Positions 25,529 to 36,071 of a stretch of DNA of 64,000 nucleotides are shown piece after piece. The stretch comes from Viola odorata (Eukaryota; Streptophyta; Magnoliopsida; Malpighiales; Violaceae). Positions within the stretch are counted from its first letter, which is position 1; each line of letters starts with the position of its first letter. Both the position numbers and the translations under genes were made by a program. The notes below the pieces were generated by a model, which ran no database searches, was not told the DNA's origin, and was given only the letters and a program-made list of their open reading frames with translations. The stretch covers positions 8,442,001 through 8,506,000 of the forward strand of contig OY829546.1 of the NCBI GenBank assembly GCA_963691705.1. The letters run 5' to 3'.

Positions 25529-27121
25529 ATGGCTTCATTTCTCCTCCTTTTCCTTCCTCTCTTCATACTCCCCACACGTGCTGATCTACCCGGTACGTGG
25601 GAGCTTCTCCTCCCATCCGCCGGCATCGCGTCAATGCACACCGCCGTCACGCGCTTCAATACCGTCATCCTCCTCGACCGGACCAACATCGGCCCTTCTC
25701 GCCTCCTTCTCCCCAAACACCACTGTCGTCTCGACCAAAACGACGCTGTTTTGAAACGCGACTGCTACGCTCACTCCGCCCTCCTCGATCCCCAAACCAA
25801 GCAAATCCGTCCCTTGGCCATCCAAACCGACACGTGGTGCTCCTCCGGCGGGTTCCTCCCCGACGGCACTTTGCTGCAAACCGGCGGCGACTTAGATGGG
25901 TTTAAAAAGATCCGGAAGTTCGAACCGTGTGAATTGGGCGGGTCGTGTAATTGGATGGAGCTTGATGACGTGGAATTAACGGAAGGGAGGTGGTATGCTA
26001 CGAATCAAATATTACCGGACGGATCGGTAATAATCATCGGAGGGAGAGGAGCTAACACCGTGGAGTATTTTCCGCCGAGGAAAAACGGCGCCGTTCCTTT
26101 CCCGTTTCTTGCTGACGTGGAAGATAAACAGATGGACAACTTGTACCCCTACGTCCATCTCCTGCCCAACGGTTTTCTCTTCGTCTTTGCGAATAATCGG
26201 GCGGTGATGTATGATCCGGTCACCAATAAAGTGATCAGGGAATACCCACCGTTGGAAGGGGGTCCACGGAATTATCCATCAGCGGGATCATCAGCCATGT
26301 TGGCATTAGATGGGGACCACTCGACGGCTGCGATTGTAGTTTGTGGTGGGGCCCAGTTTGGAGCTTTCATTATGAGGAGCACTGACACCCCGGCGCACGG
26401 TAGCTGCGGGCGGATAGTTGCCACGTCGGATAGCCCAGCTTGGGAAATGGAAGACATGCCGTTCGGTCGAATCATGGGCGATATGGTGATGCTGCCAACT
26501 GGCGAGGTGTTGATCATCAATGGGGCCCAAGCTGGGACCCAAGGGTTCGAGATGGGTTCAAACCCATGCTTCTTCCCGCTTCTGTATCGACCTAGTGAAC
26601 CGGTTGGGTTACGATTCATGACACTGAACCCAGGAACTGTACCGCGAATGTACCACTCGACTGCTAATTTGTTACCCGATGGGCGGGTGTTGCTCGCAGG
26701 AAGTAATCCACACGTTTTTTACAAATTCAAAGCAGTTTACCCAACCGAATTACGAGTGGAAGCATTTTCGCCAGAGTATTTGTCCCCAGACCGGGCTAAT
26801 CTTCGACCAGTGATTGTTGAAGTTCCTGAATTGGTTCGTTATGGAGAAGGTTTTGGGTTGATTGTAACGGTTGAGTTGCCTGTGGTGGGAGTTATTGAAG
26901 TCAACATGGCTAGCGCGCCATTTGCAACACATTCGTTTTCACAAGGGCAGCGGTTGGTAAAATTGACCGTTGCACCATCGACGCCGGCTGGTGTTGGTCG
27001 GTACAATGTGGCGTGTACAGCACCACAGAATGGGGCGGTGGCCCCGCCGGCTTATTATATGTTATTTGCAGTCAATCAAGGAGTGCCAAGTGTGGCTCGC
27101 TGGGTGCGTTTGGTGGCATGA
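25529..27121 (+). CDS. Glyoxal/aldehyde oxidase (GLOX, galactose-oxidase-like)
   Basis: Intronless, 530 residues. Copper-radical oxidases of this family oxidise aldehydes to acids and release hydrogen peroxide in the apoplast; plant GLOX members act in pollen and cell-wall biology. Residues 1-18 form a signal peptide (MASFLLLFLPLFILPTRA). The Glyoxal_oxid_N beta-propeller follows with repeated LPDG-x-x-x-x-x-GG blades (DGTLLQTGG, DGSVIIIGG, GEVLIINGA, DGRVLLAGS), then a C-terminal DUF1929 domain from about 410. The expected copper and radical residues are present: Cys104 (DTWCSSGG), Tyr156 (GRWYATNQ), Tyr375-His376 (RMYHSTANL) and His468 (ATHSFSQGQR). The coding sequence is GC-richer than its flanks. 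Length and catalytic residues indicate an intact enzyme; the exact aldehyde substrate cannot be read from sequence. Confidence 0.93.
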   Translation: MASFLLLFLPLFILPTRADLPGTWELLLPSAGIASMHTAVTRFNTVILLDRTNIGPSRLLLPKHHCRLDQNDAVLKRDCYAHSALLDPQTKQIRPLAIQTDTWCSSGGFLPDGTLLQTGGDLDGFKKIRKFEPCELGGSCNWMELDDVELTEGRWYATNQILPDGSVIIIGGRGANTVEYFPPRKNGAVPFPFLADVEDKQMDNLYPYVHLLPNGFLFVFANNRAVMYDPVTNKVIREYPPLEGGPRNYPSAGSSAMLALDGDHSTAAIVVCGGAQFGAFIMRSTDTPAHGSCGRIVATSDSPAWEMEDMPFGRIMGDMVMLPTGEVLIINGAQAGTQGFEMGSNPCFFPLLYRPSEPVGLRFMTLNPGTVPRMYHSTANLLPDGRVLLAGSNPHVFYKFKAVYPTELRVEAFSPEYLSPDRANLRPVIVEVPELVRYGEGFGLIVTVELPVVGVIEVNMASAPFATHSFSQGQRLVKLTVAPSTPAGVGRYNVACTAPQNGAVAPPAYYMLFAVNQGVPSVARWVRLVA

Positions 27122-27879
27122 CGACATTATAAGTATAATTGTCTATTTCGATCATAATAGTGTTGTTTTTTTCTCATTATTTAAAGTTGATTCATTCTGT
27201 AATTGTTGATAAAAGAAATAGGTCAATTATGAAATTGAATTGATACGTTTTGATTTTAGTGAGAGCAGTGCACTGGAGTATTATTTATCGATTTGCAATG
27301 TGCATTGATTAGGGCCTAGGGTGGCTCTAGGTGTGTGTGGAGTGTTAGAGTTCATAGTGCAGAGAATTACTGGTCGTAGTGGAGTAAAATGTTCCTACCG
27401 CTGCTCCATTCTGTGTCTCCAGATTTCCTCAAAGTCTTTTTTAAGTGATTTCTCTCAATAAAAAAATTAATTTTCATTTTCAAATTAGAAAATAATGTCT
27501 CATATACACAAACTTCATTTTTTTTTCTATTTTCTATTTTTCTGGAAAAAGTAAATTGATCCATAATAATCAGATGGACTTGCATGTTACAGCACCCGGC
27601 CCATGCACCCAAAAAAACGGGGCCGACGCGTCTTTGCTGACGAGAGGCGATTCTCAAGTGGCTGTATACGGGTCGGGTCGGGTTTAATCCGAAACCACCA
27701 CTGACCCGATACAAATTAAACAGTTGATTCGGGTCGGATTTCAAGCTATAACCACAGATTGACAGATAAATTGGGTCGGGTCGATTATCTATGGCTTAGC
27801 GGGTTAGGTGGGTCAATTTCATGACCCAAAATAAATAACACACTTTACCGATTAAAAGCCATAGCAGATCTTCCTCGTT
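27122..27879. other. Intergenic, oxidase 3' side
   Basis: 3' UTR followed by AT-rich DNA. At 27660-27830 GGGTCGGG and GACCCG words recur on both strands, suggestive of the arms of a decayed TIR element, but I could not close its ends. Confidence 0.35.
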
Positions 27880-28068
27880 ACCTCCAAGGCTCCACCTTCC
27901 TCTCTACCTCCACCCACCACCACCACCTCTACCTTCCTCTTTATCTCCACCCACCACCACCGCCTCCCTCCTTCTCCTCCTCCACTTATTTCTTCTCCAC
28001 CCACCTTCAACCCCACCTTTCTCTTCCACCACCACCTCCATCTCCGGCCACCATCACCACCACCACCA
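27880..28068 (+). repeat. Pyrimidine-rich CCACC/TCC low-complexity tract
   Basis: About 190 bp with almost no G on the plus strand, built from CCACC, CCTCC and TACCTCCACC units, including short near-repeats of CTACCTCCACCCACCACC. It could be the leader of an unseen transcript or plain low-complexity DNA. Confidence 0.75.
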
Positions 28069-28652
28069 ACAGATCTAGATTTGACAGGCTGATCTTTGAT
28101 GGGTATTCTTCATTTGTTGAATAAAGTTTGAATTTTGAATTTTGTGGCTCTGTAGATCTAAATCTGCTGTTTTCTTTTTTAAAATTATGAAGCCCATTTT
28201 TTGGATGTGAATTGTGCCCGATCATACATTTGTTTCGGAGATAAAATTTATGCTTAGTATAGAGCAAGAGAAAGCCTGGTAAAAATGACGAGTCAATTTA
28301 TTTTTATATCTAATTTATCAATATTAAAAAGATAAAATTTAAAATATTAAAATAGGAACACTTGAGTTAAAATGTTAATTTCCTTTCATTTCTTTCCTAA
28401 ATTAAGCTCTAAAATTTCTCTTCCTTTTCACTCCTTTCTCTCATTTTCCACTACTCATTTTTATTCTTGTACAGAGAAATTTTAACAAAATTCAATTTCT
28501 TTTCTTTCCTTTCCCTCATCCTATACTAAGCATTAATAACTGTAAATTAGTAATCCCTTCTGCACAAGTATGAATTTTTAGCTTGTAAGCTATCTGGATA
28601 TTGTTAAGAGAATTGCTAAACATCACACCCAAACTGCCTGTTTGGGTGTGAT
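28069..28652. other. Intergenic, AT-rich
   Basis: No ORF or element recognised. It ends at a GTGAT word (28648-28652) proposed below as one side of a target duplication. Confidence 0.35.
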
Positions 28653-30018
28653 TGATTGAGTGCTAATATGCTGAATTAATCATCATCTTTTCCTGCTATT
28701 TTGGATGACGATGCCACTGATTTTATGCACTTTTCACTCCTTTTTGCAGAGAGTAGGTTACAAAGCCTAAATATTGAAAAGGAGCTGAAATTGGTATAAG
28801 CTTGAAGTAAAATGAAAGAAGAGGAAAGAAGGCAGTAGCAAACTCATCATATTGATTTTGTTCGTGTTGTTCAATTGTTGCAAGCCTAAATTAATCCAAC
28901 AACAACCAAGAGATTGCCAATGGGCTTGGGCCCATGTTGAGAGAGAGACGCGTACTGGGATTGCAAAAGAAGATTTGTAATTAGTTTAAACCAAAATTTT
29001 AAATAATTATTTTATTAATTAGTTAAAATCCTATCTTTTAGGATTTTTAGTTGGACTAGGATTTGATTTAAAAGGAACCTAGCTCATAACAAAAACATCA
29101 TCTCTTCTTCCTTGGAATTGGACGGCTACTGGTTCTAGAGTTTGCTATCAATATATTATTCTTTTCTTCTTCTTTCCTTGATATTTATTTATTAATTCAT
29201 GCATAATAATTGTTTGAATTAATTATGTCTTGTTCTAGCTAAATTATTTATTCTTGGTAAAGACTCTAGGGTTATGATGAGATCAAATTAAGCTTCATAA
29301 AATCTAAGTTTGTATTTCTATTCTTTTTATTTAAATGTCAATTTGTTCATGTTTTGGTTAAGAGTAGCTAACTTGATTTTAAATATGAATGATTACATCT
29401 TTTCTTAGAAACGTTGGATTCTACATCGTTGATAGGAATCTGTAGGTAACTAATTAGTGTAAGAGCTAATTAGAAAAGGGTAGAATCCGATTTATAGGAG
29501 TAGAAGAAATTCTCTTCTAGATCGGGAAAGGTCTCTCCCCGTGTATAATCAACCCTTCAATTAAACTTTATTAGGAGTACCGCCTTAAAGTTATTGAACG
29601 GTTAGGGATCCTAGTAGGAGTACCGCCTTAGGAATCTTGAGTAGGAGGAGAGCAGGAGACTCAGAGTACCGCTGGTCTCTATAGCTTTTCTATTAAATTT
29701 GGTTTTGAAAACACTTGCATCAATGATCGACATTTATGAATCGTGACCCGAAAAGAGTCTTTATCGGGAATTTACCACCATTTGAGTTCATCTTATCATC
29801 ATTTATTTACTGTTTTTATTCTCTCTGTTTATTAATTTAATTGCAACACAAAAATCTCACTCATTGGTTTTTACCACTGTTACAATTTTGGTCTTTTAAC
29901 AGAAATTACTATTGTCCAGAAATCCCTGTGGTTCGATCCTTTTACCACTTGCTACAGTTTTAATTAATTGTGCATGGTGAATTGTATGATTTATTTTTGT
30001 TGGTTTCGGCACCCATCA
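28653..30018 (+). mobile_element. Candidate solo LTR of a retrotransposon
   Basis: The stretch begins TGATTGAG and ends GGCACCCATCA, with GTGAT directly before (28648-28652) and after (30019-30023), like a 5-bp target duplication. The 3' part (CCCTGTGGTTCGATCCTTTTAC followed later by the CACCCATCA end) resembles the 3' end of Ty3/gypsy-type plant LTRs. A repeated GGAGTACCGCCTTA word occurs at 29572 and 29617. No coding region or second LTR was found, so a solo LTR is the simplest reading. The left boundary is uncertain. Confidence 0.4.
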
Positions 30019-30384
30019 GTGATGTTTAGTATTTTTCTATTGTTAATTACTGTCTTGGTTGAAGCCTGGTGGATCGGATCGGGATTTTGGAAATACGACT
30101 CGTGACGGATCCGAACCCGAACATACGAGTCGATTATGTATTTGCCTACCCACGTTTTTTGTTCTTTTTTTCTTTTGTCGAATCGGGTCGAGTGAGCGGG
30201 TCGGCAGGATCAAATGTACAGCCTTGAACGACTTGCACTTTTTTATAAGCAGCCGTCTGTTTCCGTTCCGCAAAACGCACCGTTTCGATCAATTCTGTCG
30301 AAAAATCCATGACCTGCGATTCTCCTCCTCAATGCCTATTTACCAAAAACCTGGAAAAAAGAAAGAAAGTGAAGAGGACTGATA
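30019..30384 (+). other. Promoter and leader region of FAD synthetase
   Basis: An open frame (30059-30382) crosses it, but it does not join in frame with the enzyme and has no family likeness. I treat it as leader and promoter. No TATA box was assigned. Confidence 0.35.
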
Positions 30385-32442
30385 ATGTTAGGCAGTGGTT
30401 CTCGTATTTCACACCACTTGCGAGAATGTAACTACCACCGTTGCTCCATCAATTATCATCATTACCATCCCCATTTTACCCTCGGTCTAGGGTTTTGCTG
30501 TCCTCCACGTGTCCCATCTCGTGGGCACCGATTACATCATGCGATATCACCTTCCTTCTCCGTCCAATCTAAATCGGCCGGCGACGTTCTTCCCTATTGC
30601 TTCAGGTAGGTACCATACATGAATTTATAATTGGATGGGATTTTGTGGAGTAAGTAGTGTAGTGGTTTGTTTATGGTAGTTTACTTGGTTGTTTCTAGCG
30701 TATATACAAGAAATTCTGTTTGGTCAAGTAGCTGATTAGTTTAATTTGTGCTTTAAGCCGCCGAGAGAGTGAACACGAGCTTCATCCATCTGAAGGATTG
30801 CCAGCATCTGTAGCAGGTTCCAGTTCCTTTTCTTTCGTTCATTAATTACTCTGTTATATCCTACTGCATATTTTAGTCTAAATGCAACTTGTCTGTGATG
30901 ATAGAATGTTTCATTAACTTAAATCAGGAATTTAAGTGGTTATGGTGGTGTCTATGTTAGGTATAGAGTCTTTTTTTCTGTATGCTTGTCTTGGGATTTT
31001 GTGGTAAATCTATGTTTCTGTTATTGTTTTAGGTAATGTTAGAAAACTTAATTATTGATTGATGGGTCATTATTCTCATAGGAGGAATAGTGGCTCTTGG
31101 GAAATTTGATGCTCTTCATATTGGTCATCGAGAACTTGCGATTCAAGCATCAAAACTTGGAGCCCCGTATCTTTTATCATTTGTGGGAATGGCAGAAGTG
31201 TTTGGTTGGGAGCCTAGGTATGGATATTATCCTTGTTATTATTGGTTGCTTCATAGTTTGATCCTTGGACCAATAACTTCATTTTTCCATTCATTTATCC
31301 CCATACTGGTTAGCATGGTTGTCTTTTTGGTGCTTAAGTATGTCTTTCTTTTTGTGTAGAACTAGGTATTTATTTATTATTATTATTTGGGAACTAAAGA
31401 AAATTCTTATTGAGACCTTGACATTTTAGTTGTGATATAGCAAAATGGTAACTGAGAAATTTGTGGGGCTTTTCTTGCATTTATTCCCTGTGCCAGCTCT
31501 TCAAGATCTTAAATCAATTCATGCATTACTGAACTGATCTCTGGTTGTGGTTTAAGAAAGACATACTGTTTATGATTTTTGATTTGAATGATGATGATTT
31601 CATCTAATATCTGACTTTCCACAAACAGGGCTCCCATCGTTGCTAAATGTGATCGTAGTAGAGTTCTGTCCTCTTGGTCCCCATATTGTGGTAATTTAGC
31701 CCCAACAGAGGTCCGAATTGAGTTTTCAAGTGTTCGACATCTCACCCCAAAACAATTTGTGGAGAAGTTATCTAAGGAGCTTGGAGTGGGTGGAGTTGTG
31801 GCAGGTAAACTAAAATAGCTTCCTTGACCGCCACCAGCAGTTTTTTCTTCTTATATAAACAATTTACTTGTTATATTGCTTGGTGAAGATCTTGATCCTT
31901 GATTAAAATGTGTAGGGGAAAATTACCGCTTTGGATATAAAGCTGCTGGTGATGCATTGGACCTAGTGAGGCTGTGTGAAGAGTATGGTATAGGGGCTTA
32001 CATCATAAATTCTGTAATGGACAAGAATCAAGATCACAGAAGCCTGGACTCAAGTGATAAAAAAGACAAAGGCCAAGTCTCATCCACTCGTGTTCGGCAT
32101 GCTTTAGACGTAGGTGATATGAGATATGTGTCAGAACTTCTAGGTCGACAACATCGTCTTATGTTGATTGTGAAAGACATGAAAGAATTGCCTAATACTA
32201 GTGGTAGATGCAGGATTTCAGCTCCAAAGTCTTGTCTGTTAAATCAGCCGCCAAAGGATGGTTTGTATGGCAATTGTTTTCTACTATTTGGTAGTGAGAA
32301 CCAAGTACCGTGTAGAGCATTCATCGATGCATCACAAATCCATTTAGAAGTGGATGGGCTAGAACTCAGTAATTACAATGATTCCCATGAGGCTCGGCTC
32401 ATGGGAATCGAATTTGGTGAATGTGGAAGTGATTCAGCTTAA
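30385..32442 (+). CDS. RIBF: FAD synthetase (FMN adenylyltransferase), RIBF type, plastid-targeted
   Basis: Five exons (30385-30605, 30758-30816, 31082-31217, 31629-31804, 31916-32442), all GT-AG with matching phases, give 372 residues. The enzyme joins FMN and ATP to make FAD. Residues 1 to about 75 form a basic, Ser-rich leader consistent with a plastid transit peptide. The nucleotidyltransferase core starts [20 protein letters not shown] with the HxGH ATP site at 106-109, then [34 protein letters not shown], and the second signature VSSTRVR (252-258). The C-terminus corresponds to the diverged kinase-like module of plant RIBF1/2, which are reported to lack riboflavin kinase activity. The first Met gives [12 protein letters not shown], similar to the Arabidopsis RIBF start as I recall it. 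It is convergent with the NPF5-type gene, the two stops being about 450 bp apart. Confidence 0.93.
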
Positions 32443-32596
32443 GTTTATCCATTCTTTTTTTTTATATTCTTTTTTCATTAGCATTCGTGAATTAAAAGTT
32501 TGATCCGTCCCATTCCAAACGCAGTATTTTTACTTCTGCAGTTTATTCGAGATGATCTTACTTCTGTTCCCAAGCATTAACGAGAAGGCGAGATGG

Positions 32597-32658
32597 CGTT
32601 AAGGTGCAGTTACTTGGTGCTTTGGCGCGTTAAGGTGCAGTTACTTGGTGCTTTGGCG
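32597..32658. repeat. 31-bp tandem duplication between convergent genes
   Basis: The unit containing GTTAAGGTGCAGTTACTTGG occurs twice with a 31-bp period. It lies in the shared 3' region of the FAD synthetase and NPF5 genes. Confidence 0.9.
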
Positions 32659-32897
32659 TGTTACACGGTTGAGTGGTACGGCGGTCGTACACCTTGATGC
32701 TTGTGTTTTGGGTGTAAGAAAAGAGGATAATTACAATATACTTGCTTAGTCTTGCACTAACAATTAGTACATTATACAGTTGCAACCTGATGACTAGAAC
32801 ATTACATTTTGAAGCTGACTGAAACATTACAGAGTACAGAGCGCTACCGTATTTAAGCAACAACTGTTTTTCGAAATCTGCTAATGCAGCTTCTATC

Positions 32898-35800
32898 TCA
32901 AGCCATTGAGCTTGCCCGATCACCGTCATAGCAATCAGCAACGGCAAGACTCCTCTGCACATTCTTGTAAGAATATCGGCGAGCCAGTAACACAAAGATG
33001 ACCAAGTTCGCCGCGTTCATGCAAGCTAAAACCCAGTAAAAATTGTCCAAGCGGCTGCTATTCAAGTCCTTACCGAACCAGCTCTTCCCATGTTTCTCAG
33101 TAACATGATCAACAACTGTTATCAAGAGACTGCTGATGAAATTTGCAGCACCAAGAACACTTAGGTAAAAGGCAATGCCTAAACTTCTCATCGAATCAGG
33201 AACTTGTTCGTAGAAGTACTCCTGCAGGCCGACAAGAGTGAACCCATCTCCTACACCAATGATGATGAATTGTGGAGCCAACCAGAACACACTCATGGTA
33301 AGTGAACCCTTGACTGGATCCTTCTCCACAACATGTAGTCGTTTTCTCTCAACCAGGGCTGAAACTGCCATTGTCGCGATCGAGAAAACAAGTCCAATGC
33401 CTATCCTCTGGAGAATTTTGATACCTCTCTCACTTCCCGTCACTTTCCTCACTACCGGGACTAGGATTTTCTCATAAACAGTAACCGAGATGATCATTCC
33501 GACGGCAGCTAGAGCATAGATTGAGGCCGGAGGGATCAGAAAACCATTACCAATCTCTCGGTTCAATATGGCGCTTTGCTTGATGAAGAATGTGGTAGCT
33601 TGAGAGAGAGTAATCCCAAATGGTAGAGCAGTTAACCATATTGGGATAATGTTGAGGAGAAGCTTCATTTCCTCAACTTGGGTCACCGTGGCAAGTCGCC
33701 AAGAACTCTGTTTCTCAGGAGAATTCTCATTCTCTTCCACAATAGCTGCTCTGTCAAGAAACCTGAAATTCAACAAGGCGATTAGTCCAGGCCTAGTAAA
33801 CTCAGAAATACTGGTAGTTTGGACCTAAAGAGCTGTATCCATACTTGAGGTTCGTGGTATGGCAAAGTCGCCTCCCGTGGCTGATTTGTGGTTTGGCTAT
33901 TTCATACAGTTCAGCAGGATTGGCAGGATGAGACAGCTTTCTTTTCTTGATAGCAGCTACAAGAACCTGAATCATTGGAGTCAAAGGGCTGCCATTTGGG
34001 ACGCGGTATCGGTAAAAAGGCCTTCCTAAAATGAAGATGATTAATGAAACAGCCATAACTGCTGTAAGAATAATATCAGCAACACCCCAGTTGACATGAT
34101 CTTGTACATACACTACTACAGTGACACCAAGTAAAAGTCCGCAGCAAAGTGCGAAGTTCCACCAATTGAAATATGACATCTTTTTCTTCCTTTCTGATGT
34201 ATGATCATCATCAAATTGGTCAGCTCCAAAGCTCTCAAGAGAAGGTTTATGCCCTCCGGTTCCTATGGAGATTAAGTAAATTGCAAGGAAGAAGACAATT
34301 TCATGAGCTTTTCTTGGTTCATGACACACAGCTCCACCACATGGCTTCAAACTTGGGGCAAACCAAGACAATGTCAACAGAACCAAACCCTGTTTTTTCA
34401 CAGAAGTTTAACTTTATTTTTCATGGATAGAAATTGTAAATTAGAAGCTCGAACTCAACGCGAGAAGAGATTATTACCAGGAGATAGACAACGGAGGAGA
34501 CAAAAACAGTTGAGAATCGGCCCAAGTAAGAATCGGCCAAGAGCCCACCAAGAAGTGGCATCAATGTGGTGACTCCAGCCCAATAGTTGACACTCTTGGC
34601 TGCTGTCTTGAGGTCATAATGGATCACTTTTGTCAGGTAAATGATCAAGCTAGTTGCTAACCCAAAGTAGCTCAACCTCTCACTAAATTCAATTGCTGCA
34701 AAATAGAATATAAATAAATCAAATAATCAATTACATTTATTTGTCGACAAATGTGAGATTCAAACTCGAATCAAGTTGTTATTTTACTCGACCAGTAAAC
34801 AATTATTAAACGTAGACGGTAGAGCGACTACGTATTTAGTTGTGGATAGAGATAGAAAGTGGGATATCTCAAAGGTTGGACTTTGAATATTTTGTCTTTT
34901 CTCCTTTTTAGTCAAAATGAGACATAATAAACTAATCGAAAATGGACCTTAATAGAACCATTTATTAAAATCTACATTTTACGGGGACCTCATTGACCTC
35001 AAAAAGAAGGAGTAGGGACCTACAAATTAAGAATAAGTTCTTCATTTTTGTGATCGTCACTGAAGAACCAAAAGTGGGTTCTTTTTATGAACAAAAGAAT
35101 AAATTGAAAATGACTTACTGTTTATTTTTGCAGCAGGAAAAGTTGGGTATCGAGTTTCATTTTTTGTTGTTATTTTCCTCCATAAATAGTGGATTTGAGG
35201 ATATCTTTCAAGAAATTTTGTAAACAAATCAATGGACCACATTCAGCGCATCATTTGGTTCTAGTGAATTACTGATTTATATATTTATTTTTTAAACCAA
35301 AAACATATTTGTAAGGCTACATTATTAATTAATTATTAAATTAAAATTTTCTCAAAAATAAAACATTCAATAATACTCCTCTTTTCATCCACGAATAATT
35401 GTCATTTTTCTACTGAAAATTATTGTACATTTTACTTTGACTTTTTAGTGTTTGTTTTACTGAAAATTACTATTTTAGAAAAACAATTAAAAGTGTCAAG
35501 AGGAAGTACCATTGTTTGGGTTAGATTTTCGCTTGGTTTTAGTTGCATTGAAAACAAGTGAACATACAAACAATACAACATTCGTTCTAGTCGAGTAATA
35601 TAGTTTCAAATCTAAAATTAAAGTCTATAAAATGAAAGAAAACCATGTTTGAAAAGTCGTTGTTTAAAATCCGACCATGTTTAAAAAAGATTATTTTCTA
35701 GCCGGAAGGATAAAGAGATCGGGAAAAAATAAAATGAAATGAAATTACATATTATCCTTACCGATGATGAAGAATGACGCTTTCCAAACACCAGTAGAAG

Positions 35801-35900
35801 ATCGAAGAGGAACTCTTCCTTTATGATCCACAGAAGAATCATAGACCCATCTCTCCTCATCAATCCCTTTTGCTTTCCCTGATCCTTTCTCAACCTCCAT
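32898..35900 (-). CDS. NRT1/PTR family transporter, NPF5 type
   Basis: Four minus-strand exons (35762-35900, 34478-34695, 33845-34389, 32898-33762) join in phase to 588 residues, the usual NPF length. It is a proton-coupled MFS transporter with about 12 membrane helices. Exon 1 gives MEVEKGSGKAKGIDEERWVY and ends before the helix carrying the proton-coupling ExxER motif (EFSER, 49-53). Further family blocks are GLLADSYLGRF, TGGHKPSLESFGADQFDDD, FNWWNFALCCGLLLG, SSWRLATVTQVEEMKLLLN and PDSMRSLGIAFYLSVLG. Overall it looks like the NPF5.6/5.7 branch, whose Arabidopsis genes sit (from memory) next to the same mitochondrial carrier family. Some NPF5 members move nitrate across the tonoplast; the substrate here is not predictable. 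Intron 1 (about 1.07 kb) holds a Stowaway MITE. Confidence 0.93.
35376..35506. mobile_element. Stowaway-type MITE in NPF5 intron 1
   Basis: A 131-bp element flanked by TA (35374-35375, 35507-35508), with ends CTCCTCTTTTC and AAGAGGAAG. Its interior (ATTGTACATTTTACTTTGAC, then TTTTTAGTGTTTGTTTTACTG) closely matches the element at 62810-62936. Confidence 0.75.
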
Positions 35901-36064
35901 ACCTTCGAATTCGAGAGCTAATTTCTTCTATGAATTCGATCAAAATTAAGGTTTTCTTCTGATCAAAACAATGCCTTTTTTTTCTTTCTTTCAAGAAGAA
36001 GTGTGTTTTTGCTAGAGTAGTACTTTGCTAGCTTAGGATGTGGGGAGTTATAGAGATGGGCCTA

Positions 36065-36071
36065 TTATATA
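36065..36071 (-). promoter_or_regulatory. Likely TATA box of the NPF5-type gene
   Basis: TATATAA on the minus strand, about 165 bp upstream of the start codon at 35900, in an otherwise unremarkable leader. Confidence 0.5.

Noticed and set aside
25631..26619. Long minus-strand open frames across the GLOX gene
   Set aside because: Shadows of the GC-rich oxidase reading frame; no family likeness and no start context.
30059..30382. 107-codon frame just upstream of FAD synthetase
   Set aside because: It ends with a stop before the enzyme start and shows no conserved features; treated as leader sequence.
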